NCBI GenBank assembly: GCA_034509495.1
Contig: CM067513.1
Location: forward strand, 19,660,819 to 19,724,818
Direction: 5' to 3'
From: Acestrorhynchus altus
Taxonomy: Eukaryota > Chordata > Actinopteri > Characiformes > Acestrorhynchidae
DNA: 64,000 nt
The position numbers were made by a program, and so were the translations under genes. Under the pieces are notes generated by a model, which was not told the DNA's origin, made no database searches, and worked only from the letters and a program-made list of their open reading frames with translations. This document shows, in pieces, positions 21,192 through 31,039 of this stretch (position 1 is its first letter; every line of letters begins with the position of its first letter).

Positions 21192-21342
21192 TGCATGTTT
21201 ACTGCTTTGTCCATGACTGACCAGTGAGAGGGGGCGGGGCTAATGACCTTATGACTATATTAGGTTTTAGAGGAAAATGAAAGGGAGGGGCTGTTTGCTC
21301 TCTTATTTTTATGCAGTGTTCAAATTCCAAAATAAAAGTCCT
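21192..21342 (+). repeat. GC-box-containing interspersed repeat, copy 2
   Basis: Matches 1838-1989 through AGTGAGAGGGGGCGGGGCTA and later blocks (AGGGAGGGGCTG, TTCAAATTCC, AATAAAAGTCCT). It ends about 425 bp before the CpG island that starts sipa1l1. Confidence 0.6.
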
Positions 21343-21765
21343 CAGCAGCGACAACACAGACACAAGTAAATTATACATAAATAACAGAAACAATGCTTAG
21401 TCTGTTTATTATTTAATTCTGACTGTCTCATATTTTTAAAAATATAACTATCCTTGTCCATCTAATCATAAGAAAGAAATCGTCAACATTCTGGCATTTT
21501 CAGCTGAAAAACACTCGGGAAGATACATTTCTAAGATTTTAAGGTACAAACCCTGAGAAAATGCAGGTCTTTTTTGATCAAAACGGTCAAACTCAGACAT
21601 TTAAATAATGTTCATTTTTACATCTCAAATGACGACACATTGGAGAATCCCCTGAAAATAACAAGGTCTGTCTGCTATGCTTCGCTGCTGTGTGTTTTAG
21701 TTTGCAGTAGTCTGTGTTCTCAAGTGATGCGTGTTTAATAGAGTAGAGGAACCGCTTCTTTTTGG

Positions 21766-21989
21766 CCGCGCGCTGCGCGACGCTCTCTTCTCGCGAGACT
21801 GCGACGGGGGGCGGGGCCGGGGGCGGGGTCATGGGCTCGCGGTGATCTCACCGCTCCGGCGACCGCGCGGCGCAGCTGGACGGAGCCGCAACTTTGAAGC
21901 AAACTTTGCTTCAACCGGCCGGAGACAGCGGGGCAGCAGCGAGGGGCAGTTTACGGTTTTGCTCAGGCGTGGCAGCGGCGGAGGGAGAG
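21766..21989 (+). promoter_or_regulatory. sipa1l1: CpG-island promoter and first non-coding exon of sipa1l1
   Basis: A sharp island of G+C and CpG in an A/T-rich neighbourhood. It has two Sp1-type GC boxes (21806-21816, 21819-21828), the palindrome TCTCGCGAGA at 21789-21798, and no TATA box. The segment ends in a strong splice donor GAGAG|GTAAGT at 21989/21990. No coding ATG frame continues into a conserved protein, so this is taken as a 5' UTR exon joined over a 28-kb intron to 50072. The link is inferred from orientation, the donor/acceptor pair and the absence of any other gene between; a cDNA would settle it. Confidence 0.6.
21789..21798. promoter_or_regulatory. TCTCGCGAGA palindromic core-promoter element
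   Basis: Perfect 10-bp palindrome known from vertebrate CpG-island promoters, reported to drive often bidirectional transcription. Confidence 0.65.
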
Positions 21990-22014
21990 GTAAGTCTGCT
22001 CTGCGCTCAGGCTG

Positions 22015-22016
<2 letters not shown>

Positions 22017-22067
<51 letters not shown>
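22017..22067. repeat. (GT)n microsatellite, about 25 units
   Basis: Starts 27 bp after the proposed exon 1 donor of sipa1l1. Confidence 0.97.
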
Positions 22068-22068
<1 letters not shown>

Positions 22069-22244
22069 AGTTGAATGCGGAATGAGGGCTGGTCTGCTTC
22101 CCGCTCCAGAAAATCCGTACTGCATAACAAACCCGCTTTGAGTCAGTCTGCTCCTCTGAACTGAGGCTTCGGTCCGCTGTCCGGAGCCTCCTCTCACTGC
22201 TCATTCAGCACTGACCAGCCTGGGCCCTGTTCACCCCTAACACA

Positions 22245-22542
22245 CAGAGAAAGAGAGAGACCCAGAGAGAGAAAGAGAGAGACCCAGAGAGAGAAAGAGA
22301 GAGAGAGACCCAGAGACAGGGAGAGAGAGAGAGAGACCCAGAGACAGGGAGAGAGAGAGAGAGACCCAGAGACAGGGAGAGAGAGAGAGAGAAGAGAGAG
22401 AGACCCAGAGACAGAGAGAGACCCAGAGACAGGGAGAGAGAGAGAGAGACCCAGAGACAGGGAGAGAGAGAGAGAGACCCAGAGACAGGGAGAAAGAGAG
22501 AGAGACCCAGACAGGGAGAAAGAGAGAGAGAACCCAGGAGAC

Positions 22543-22581
<39 letters not shown>

Positions 22582-23184
22582 CAGAGACAGGGGAGAGAGA
22601 GAGAGAGAGAGAGAGAGAGACCCAGGAGACAGGGAGAGAGAGAGAGAGACCCAGAGACAGGGAGAGAGAGAGAGACCCAGAGACAGGGAGAGACACAGAG
22701 AGACCCAGAGAGAGAGAGAGAGAGAGAGACCCAGAGAGAGAGAGAGACACACACACATAGGGAGAGAGACCCAGCGAAAGAGAGAGAGAGAGACCTAGAG
22801 AGACACAGAGAGAGAGACCCAGAGACAGGGAGAGAGAGAGAGAGACCCAGAGACACAGAGAGACAGAGAGAGAGAGAGAGAGAGACTCCAGACACAGAGA
22901 GAGAGAGAGACCTAGAGAGAGGAGAGAGAGAGACCCAGAGAGAGAGAGAGAGACCCAGAGAGAGAGAGAGAGACCCAGAGAGAGAGAGAGGACCCAGAGG
23001 AGAGAGAGAGACCCAGAGAGAAAGAGAGACCCAGAGAGAGAGGCACCCAGAGAGAGAGAGACCCAGAGAGAGAGAGACCCAGAGAGAGAGAGACCCAGAG
23101 AGAGAGAGACCCAGAGAGAGAGAGACCCAGAGACCCAGAGAGAGAGAGACCCAGAGACCCAGAGAGAGAGAGACCCAGAGACCC

Positions 23185-23217
<33 letters not shown>

Positions 23218-23263
23218 CTCCAGGGATAGAGAGAGAGAGAGACTCCAGAGAGAGAGAGAGACT

Positions 23264-23311
<48 letters not shown>

Positions 23312-23543
23312 AGGAGAGAGAGAGAGTGAGTGAGAGAGAGGAGGAGAGGAGGAGTGAGAGAGAGAGTGAGAGTGAGAGACCCAGAGAGAGAGAGAGAGAG
23401 AGAGGAGGACCCAGGTGAGAGGAGGAGAGGAGAGAGACCCAGAGAGAGTGAGAGAGAAGACCTGGGAGAGGAGAAAGACCCAGAGAGTGAGAAAGACCCA
23501 GAGAGTGAGAGAGAGACCCATAGACAGAGAGAGAGGGAGAGAG
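22245..23543. repeat. 1.3-kb GA-rich minisatellite
   Basis: Dozens of imperfect units built from (GA)n, GACCCAGA and GACAGG (for example GAGAGAGACCCAGAGACAGG), with unit length drifting from about 12 to 26 bp. The left third uses a CCCAGAGACAGG unit, the middle a CCCAGAGAGAGA unit, and the right end adds GTGAGA and GGAGGA variants. The complementary strand gives a 453-codon open frame of Ser/Leu repeats, which is an artefact of the repeat. Confidence 0.95.
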
Positions 23544-23559
23544 CCTCTCTACCACTCTG

Positions 23560-25240
23560 CTCTGAGCTGTTTTAGTTTTATTTTGAGAAAAGAGCCCAGC
23601 TTGGCTGTTCTGAAGCTATCTGTGCTCCTCACTGAGCTCTGGAAGGTCTACTGTTTACTCTTCTACCAAACCCCCTGACTGATTTCACACTCGTCCAGAG
23701 CTCCTTTTCCACCCAACATTCAGCACAACAGCCAGCAAGAAAACAAACCAAGCTTCAAATGATTTGTTTTCTTAACAAAATGAAATGCCTTCACATATTT
23801 AAAATGTTAATTATATCATATTCTTAAAAATAATGAAGGAAATCAGGATTTGTATGACTGTGTTGTCAGCTGTCACATGATGAAATTTTGCAGGAAGAGA
23901 GGAATGATGAGCCTTGCAGTGATGTGGTATGATTTAAATGATGTCTATTAAATTTTTGTAAAGGGGACAAACTGCTGGTACAACAGTCTGCATGTTTTTC
24001 AACAGAATTGCAGTCTGTTATGATGTTAATGTCAGTTATTTAGACGATTATTACAAACTGATGATGGTAACAATGTTCATTATTATTTCTTAATGATGTG
24101 TAAACCTAGGCTATAAAAGTCCCATGCCATTCTATAATTCTCTCAACACCATTGGAGGAAGTGGCTGGATGCAGGAGATTTCTGAGGACTGAAGAGTCTT
24201 TTCAGACTGAAAAATGTGACAAAATCATCTCTTAAGATGTTTCTGCATTTTTATTTCAAGATTGGCCTGTAGAGCCTGCAAACTCATAGGTTATCAGCTG
24301 ATTTCCCAGCTAGTCCCATAAGTGCTCGGTCAGATGTTCATGGGAAACCATTATTGAGTGGGGGACCATTATCCTGTTGAAAAAATTCCAGTTGGAGGTT
24401 CTGAAGGAGAGCCACCATACATGAACATGAGAGGATCTGTGGAAACAGCGGTTTCCTGGAGGGGACGCAGTCAGACCTTTAAACCCTCTTGTGCCAGTGT
24501 GCACTTGCAGTGAGAATTTGCACCTCTAGTCAGTGCTGGTATTCGGTTCTCAAATAACGTTTTGGATCCACCACACCAGTCTCTGTTTTGAGTTTTATTT
24601 AAAGTGTTTTCCTGAAGTTTATGCTGTCATTTTTTCTAAACATCAGATACTTTTATGTAAGAGGTTTAACAGGCATCTCTCAGGGTACAAGCCTGCAGGA
24701 GTGTGTAGCTCAGGTGGAACTTAGACCAGCTTTCGTGCAGCATCACTGCTGGAGGTTTGGCAATGTGCCGTTATTATATCTGAATTTGAAAGCGCATTTT
24801 TCCTGCAATGCATTAATCTCTTTCGCTTTTTCTTTTTGGTTTTGTATATGGAACAGACAAAAGTCATCGATAATAGCATTATTAAAACCAGGTCTTCAGT
24901 GTTTTATATCCAGTGGTGCTCTTTCACCCAGTGATACCCAGTAAAGATCTCTATTTATGTCTTTGCTGAATAACTCATGCACTTCTGTTCTATGATTAAC
25001 TACTGATCATATGTTCGTCAAATGCCAGTGGCTGAAACATGTAGTGAATGTAATTCTTTACTAATAGTATCCATTTATTGCATCCTTAATGATTACTCCA
25101 CACGTCTAAACATTTATATAATAATATAATAATTATTAATAATAAGTTAATTACAGTATTTGCAGCCGTTACGTTGAAATTTAAAGCATAAGAATTAGAA
25201 AGAAAAGTGCATTTTCTGAAGGATTTTAACAATGGTTATG
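23560..25240. other. Intronic, no gene seen
   Basis: Mixed sequence after the minisatellite. A weak transposon-like stretch is possible near 24290-24500, but no family is recognised. Confidence 0.35.
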
Positions 25241-25249
25241 CTGTTTAAA

Positions 25250-25550
25250 TGGTTCTTATTATCCTGCTTGGCTGCAACTACATGGTTGCACTGGTATTTC
25301 TCTCACCCAGTTTCTGTGGTGTTGCTAAGTTGTTGTGCTCTTCGGCTGTCAATATGGTATCCCAGGTAACTGTTAAGGTTTTGAAAACTGGTTGTTAGCT
25401 GGTTGTTATGGTTGCTTTGGCATCACAGGTGTTACAATGGTGTTACTAGGATGGTTTCTTTATGGTATGTAAGGGTTATGCGCTATAATGGTTGCTCAGG
25501 TATCCAGATGGTTGTTGTGAAATTGCGGATGCTGGTGGCTGCTATGGTGT
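25250..25550. repeat. Degenerate minisatellite of GGTTGTTATGGTTGCT-like words
   Basis: Repeated TGGTTGTT, ATGGTTGC and GGTGTTACTAGG words, the complement of the TAGCAACCAC repeat at 48950-49150. Period is irregular. Confidence 0.45.
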
Positions 25551-25589
25551 GAAACTATGGTCCCGAGCAAACCCCGGATGCCTGGGGGA

Positions 25590-25980
25590 TATCGGTCCAC
25601 CCCCTCTACTCATCGACTTCTTACAAACAACTTCTAGATTAGACTACGCAACCTGCATCCTACTTAAATTTCCACTGCCACGTTCATTCATACTGGTATC
25701 ACAACCACTGCAAGCAAAAAATTTTTTCCCTCTATTATATTTCATTTATTTATTTTTCTGTGCCCATGTATTGTCCCTTTGATTATACTCTCCGGTGTCG
25801 ACCAGAGGAGGATGGGTTCCTCTCTTGAGCCTTGGTTCCTCTCAAGGTTTCTTCTTCCCAGCTTGAGGAATTTTTCTCTAACCGTTAAGGCTCAACATGA
25901 GCCGGATTTCTGTAAAAACCGCTTTGTAACAACTCCTTATTGTGCACTGTTATACCTAATAAATCCTTGATTGATTGAAA
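25590..25980 (+). mobile_element. LINE 3' end with simple tail
   Basis: Contains the conserved block CAGAGGAGGATGGGTTCCTC, then TGAGCCTTGGTTCCTCTCAA and a tail ending TTGATTGATTGAA. The same block is at 29731-29924. Before it, RLDYATCILL-like translation (25640) hints at the ORF2 end. Confidence 0.6.
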
Positions 25981-26296
25981 TCCTAGTAGAAACTGGCTAT
26001 CAAACATCCTGCAAATTGAAAGCTATTAGTTGTTAGTTGCTGATGGCTTTATTGTTGTTGCTATCGGAAATAAAGGCATATTTTGTGTTTTCTGTTATAA
26101 ATATTTATAGTATAGTACTATTTTGCATTCATTATGCACAAACCCATAATTTAACATGAGTGATAATTAATCAAAAGCAAAGACTTGCTTATGATCTCCT
26201 GCTTTGATGTTGAAACAGGAAGCATATGTATTAAAAAGAAACAAATACAGTTCAAAATAAATGCATACATATTTTAATGTAATGTTCATTAGGGTG

Positions 26297-26354
26297 TATA
26301 TATATACACACACATACATACATACACATACATACATACATACATACATACATA
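26297..26354. repeat. (CATA)n/(TA)n microsatellite
   Basis: TATATATACACACAC then CATA tetranucleotides up to the transposon end at 26355. Confidence 0.9.
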
Positions 26355-26850
26355 CAGGGGTTGGACAATGAAACTGAAACACCTGTCATTTTAGTGTGGG
26401 AGGTTTCATGGCTAAATTGGACCAGCCTTGGGCCCAATACTCATTAATTGCACATTGTACCAGTAAGAGCAGAGTGTGAAGGTTCAATTAGCAGGTAAGA
26501 CAATTTAATTATGGGTAACATGTAATGCACACAACAATGGCGACATACCACCAGGAAGCCTGAAGAGTGATGATACATGCAGGTGTGACCAATACAGCAA
26601 GTCTTTGTGATGTATCAAGAGCCACTGTATCCAGTGTAATGTCAGCACCACCAAGGAGGACAAACCACATCCAACAGGACTAACTGTGGACACAAGAGGA
26701 AGCTGGCTGAAAGGGATGTTCAGGTACTAACCCGATTGAATCCAAAAAATGTCATTCCCAAGATGAATTGACGCTGTATTGGCCACAAGGAGGCCCTAGT
26801 ACACCATAATAATAAATTATTGTGGTCTAAAACCAGGTGTTTCACTTTTT
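26355..26850 (+). mobile_element. Tc1-like transposon, terminal repeat CAGGGGTTGGACAATG, internally deleted
   Basis: The left end CAGGGGTTGGACAATGAAAC follows TA. Near the right, AACCAGGTGTTTCACTTTT (26831-26849) is the decayed inverted partner of GAAACTGAAACACCTG. The interior keeps helix-turn-helix region sequence but no catalytic domain. Confidence 0.7.
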
Positions 26851-26865
26851 ATATTTAATATATAT

Positions 26866-26868
<3 letters not shown>

Positions 26869-26899
<31 letters not shown>
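26869..26899. repeat. (AC)n microsatellite between two transposon copies
   Basis: Pure AC run that ends exactly at the second CAGGGGTTGG terminus. Confidence 0.9.
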
Positions 26900-26903
<4 letters not shown>

Positions 26904-27065
26904 GGTTGGACAATGAAACTGAAACACCTGTCATTTTAGTGTAGGAGGTTTCATGGCTAAATTGGAGCAGCCTGGTGGCCAATCTTCATTAACTGCACAT
27001 TGTACCAGTAAGAGCAGAGTGTGAAGGTTCAATTAGCAGGTAAGAGCACAGTTTTGCATTATGGT
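26900..27065 (+). mobile_element. Truncated second copy of the CAGGGGTTGG transposon left end
   Basis: About 160 bp highly similar to 26355-26515, in the same orientation, losing similarity after ATTATGG. It is preceded by CA repeats and not by the TA target, so duplication rather than independent transposition is possible. Confidence 0.75.
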
Positions 27066-27084
27066 TACCTCTGTGTCATGCAGT

Positions 27085-27155
27085 AGGTGCAACTTAAAGT
27101 AGCTGAATGCATTCAATAGATGGTGTGTTCACAAACATTTGGACGCATACTGTAT
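27085..27155 (-). mobile_element. hAT-like MITE end fragment
   Basis: AGTAGCTGAATGCATTCAAT and GTGTTCACAAACATTTGGAC are the inverted form of the left end seen at 12390-12435. Confidence 0.5.
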
Positions 27156-27159
27156 GTGG

Positions 27160-29724
27160 TGTGACCACTTCTATCCACTTTTACCACATTCATCTGAGAC
27201 AGTAAATTGACAGTCCCTTGTTTTCCTGTCAAGTGGTTTGGAATTTCGACACCTTTAGCTTTTCTGTCCTGTACTCTGAACGTGATCTCACCGCTTTGGA
27301 GTTGGTCATGATCAGTTTCAGAACAAACATGTAGTATTATTCTAACAATGTCGCAGCCTGCTGCTGCTTGCCAAACTTCTTTCCACTGTTGGAGTTAGCA
27401 GGAATCTATTCCGATACCTGTTTGCAAGACTCCAAATGGAGGTCTTTGTTGTGAGATGTGAATGAAAAGCATTGCACATTCTGAAAAAATCAGCACGCTG
27501 TGCATTTAAGGTTTTTTTCGTTCTCCAGGAAAGCACCTTCAGACGAGCGCATAACAAAGCCAGCTGTTAATACCCTTCACATCACATAACGCAGTATTAC
27601 ACATGAAGTGTTTACCTCAGAGATCTCGAGTCGGTGCTAAGTGATGAGCAGATTGCAGCTGGGTGTTCTTTCTGTGTGAGGAGCATGACTTGCATTTTAG
27701 TGCTTTACACTCATCCTCAGTTGAGGCACCTGTCTTGCATACTGATTACTACTCCCAGTCACTGGGAATAGTTCAAAGTTTCAGGATAAGGCCCAACATT
27801 TGCGCAGTGTGGATGGGTGGAAAAATCTATTGTTCCCTAGTCTCTGAAAATGTGCCGATTTTTTCGGTCCTTAATTCATGTGAAGGGCTCTATTTTAAGG
27901 CCAGTGTGCTTCTGGGAAGAGACCGGAGGGGCAGGACTCTGCATCTGCAACTCTAGTGCTTCTTGGGGGTTTCCTGCATGTCTGACTGGGGCGTAAGGAG
28001 GAATGAACACAGTGGAATGCTTTCGCCTGTGATTGGTTCGTTAGTGACCAATCCAGTCACATTTCACAATATAATGGCCATAAATCAGTTAGTTAGCTGA
28101 CTTGTGTGGCCTGTTTTTGTTTGATGAGAACAGTGCAAGTGAAGCTCATTATTCGTGAGCACTGTATCAGCCCTTTACTGGAAATTAAACAGCCATTACA
28201 AAACATTCATCCGCAGCATCTTTGAGTAAATCTTAGGAGCTGAGGCAGTGGTGGCAGACTACTTGATTTGTGGTCAGTAATGAGTTTGGCAACGAGAGAA
28301 GTGCTGTTTGTTCAGGAGTGTAGGTGAATAACCATAGGTGTCTGTGCTACACAAGACCGGAGAACAGATCAGAGATCTGAGGGCAGGGGTGCTGGATATG
28401 CAGAGCTTTGCCTTAACTCTTTAGAAAACGCTTCCTCTTTTTGAATCATTATTCGAGGGAAGCTCTTCAGTTTGACCTGCAGAAATACCAGAACAGTGTC
28501 TTATGTGAAGATGGTAGTGCTATAAACTGGCTGAATAGGTGTGTTATTAAAAATTATGATCACATGTTCTCAGGCATATGAATCTGAAGCCCCTTTTTAT
28601 CGCAGCGTCTCAAATTTTGAATTGTGGCCCACCAGGGACCCTGGGGCATCCAAACCATGCATGCCAAAGGAAATGGAGATAAGGATTCTTCCTAGGATTG
28701 AACCTCCGATATTAAAACAAATATGAACATTTGATCAAAATATTAGTGTTTTTGGAGTTGCTAGGATACAGGTTGGTACATCCTTACTTTACAGCGATTC
28801 AGTCCCTCTTCTTCAATTTAAAAATACGAAATTTGAATATGAGCATATGATTTTGATCTAAAATTCTGGAAGTAATGGAATATAATCAATACAAACAACA
28901 CTGTGGTATGTACATTAGAATATTAAGAATGCAGAGATGAAGGAAGTTAACTGATCCAATACCTAATATTGTTCCTGCATGTATACATTTTGTAAATTGT
29001 ATCAAATGGTATTAAATCTAGATGGATTAGCATCTCATGAAATATCATTTAATTGTAAGGCCATAAATACAGTTAAAGGTATAAACTGATATTTTAGTAC
29101 AGTAGGCTGGCAATTCTCCAGAGGAATCAATTTCTGCTGATGCCCAAGTCATTCTGGTATCAATATGCTTCTGTACTCAAAACCTCAGAATTTCATTGTT
29201 ACTGTTACTTTGTACAGACTTGAATACCACGTCAGTCTCCTTTTTCAGATCCATTGGGGGCATTTTTACACCCTTTTATTGCAATTTAAAGGGGTAATTA
29301 ATTTTGTTAGACACAGACTTAGATATTGTTCAGATGCGTGGAGTTTGTCATGCAGAGCTTGTGTAAATCAGTGTGAGTCATCTTTTATTATCTAAATAAT
29401 AATAAACAAATGTTAGTCAAAAGTAATATTTATGAAACAAACCATGCCTTCAAAACTATACTACTCACAAATAGGCCTTCAGGTGAAATTGATGGAAAAC
29501 ATAGTGATATTATAACATGAAAGTAGGGCATTTAAATAGAACCATTCAATGGTGATTTCCTCATCTCAGACAACCTTAATTTCCCTGAGGGATCCCTCCC
29601 AAGGGATCAATAAAGTTCTATCTAATTTTGTGAAACAAAAGCCAACAGTGGTTGGTATTTCCCAACAAAATATGTCAAAGTCTCAATAACTTGTCATGTG
29701 CACTTGAGCGTCTCTTGCTCTTGC
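27160..29724. other. Intronic, no gene seen
   Basis: 2.5 kb with little recognisable repeat content. It could hold regulatory sequence for sipa1l1, but nothing specific can be shown from one genome. Confidence 0.35.
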
Positions 29725-29924
29725 TCCTACCAGAGGAGGATGGGTTCCTCTCTTGAGCCTTGGTTCCTCTCAAGGTTTCTTCCTCCTAAACTGAGGGAGT
29801 TTTTCCTTGCCACTGTCTGCCTACTGGCTGCTCATTTGAGGCTTGGACCCGGATCCTTGTAAAGCTGCTTTGTGACATCTTGCTGTTGTAAAAAGCGCTA
29901 TATAAATAAAATTTGATTGATTGA
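29725..29924 (+). mobile_element. LINE/SINE 3' tail
   Basis: Conserved block CCAGAGGAGGATGGGTTCCT, then CTTGTAAAGCTGCTTTGTGA and AAAAAGCGCTATATAAATAA, with a TTTGATTGATTGA tail. It is the same family as 25590-25980 and, inverted, 16880-16960. Confidence 0.65.
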
Positions 29925-29925
29925 C

Positions 29926-31036
29926 AATTCAACTTGTTGTCTGCTGAGGCGTGGCATCCCACTCTTCTTGATGGGTGGTCCTCAGGTCATTGAGGTTCTG
30001 CTGTGCAGAGTTACAAGCTTCTTCGTGGTGACTCACCTCATTCCATAGGTTTTCTTTGGGATTCAGGTCTGGAGAAAGTGCAGGCCACTCTGTTTCAGGT
30101 ACCTCAATCTCCAGCAGCCGTTCCCTAATGATGTGACCTCGATGAGCTGGAGCATTGTTGTCCATGAAGATGAAATTAGGGCTGTGTTGTTCATGCGTAG
30201 GCACAATGATTGGATTAACCACCAGCACAGAAGGCTCATCTGGTGATAAGTGATTGATTTCATACTGCTCTCCTTGATGTCTCCAACATTGTTGGCAGCC
30301 ATCTTTTCTGCTCAGTGTGAATTGACTTATAAGCGAATAGCACTGAGACCCACTGGTCCCTCGTCCAGCGTAAATGATCCCTGTCCCATGCAAGACCATG
30401 TCACCTGTCCCTGGTGGTGTGCTCAGTAATCTTGCAAGTCTTCTAGCACAGACAACAAATGGTCTGAGGTGACACTTGGGTGCCTGTCACCGCTCTTAAA
30501 CGTGCCTGGAGTTGTGTAGCATTCATCATGCGGTTCTGCAGGGCACGTTTCACAATGAAGAGGTCATCAGTGTGGGATGTGACTAAAGAACGTCCACTTC
30601 TATGCCTTTCTGTAACTCTTTCAGTCTCTTTGTATTTCTGTTGCAACCTGCTGATGACCCTTTGTGACACTGTAAGCTCAGTTGCAACATCCATTGGAGA
30701 ACATCCTGTTTGAAGCCTTGCAATGGCAAGGTGCTGTTGATCTATTGTTACTTGTCGACTTGGTCTCGTGATGTAAAAATGTGAACAGCATGATCAGGAG
30801 AACTGTTTGAATACCAATTTTAATTGAACCAGGAAATGGATCGGTCGATTCCTCGATCAAACATCTGTTGTGAATTTTGCCATTAAGCTCCTTTTTGGAG
30901 AACAGCAAGTTGTGCAGAAGCTACTGAAACATTGAACATTTGGACATGTGCATGCAAAAGTTTAGAGAATGTCACATTAATTCATCCAAAGTTTCACCCA
31001 GAAGCCAAATATCCCTAACTTTTGTTGAGCAGTGTA
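29926..31036 (-). mobile_element. Tc1-like transposon, terminal repeat TACACTGCTCAACAAAAG
   Basis: The right end CTTTTGTTGAGCAGTGTA is the inverted TACACTGCTCAA terminus. The minus strand holds an N-terminal DNA-binding frame (30694-30443, VSQRVISRLQQKYKETERV, then RSLVTSHTDDLFIV) and, after a frame break, a catalytic frame (30399-29929) with FIFMDNNAPAHRG (second Asp) and LSPDLNPKENLWNE (third acidic residue). The left terminus is missing; the copy starts abruptly beside the LINE tail at 29924. Relatively well kept, but broken. Confidence 0.82.
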
Positions 31037-31039
31037 CTT

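Noticed and set aside
21731..22197. Open frames of 136 and 122 codons across the CpG island
   Set aside because: They run through the (GT)n tract as Cys-Val or His-Thr repeats and show no protein similarity; the region is better explained as promoter and 5' UTR exon.
22194..23555. 453- and 438-codon open frames rich in Ser and Leu on the minus strand
   Set aside because: They arise purely from translating (CT)n/CTGGGTCTC repeats; all frames of the array stay open and none has a domain, promoter or splice context.
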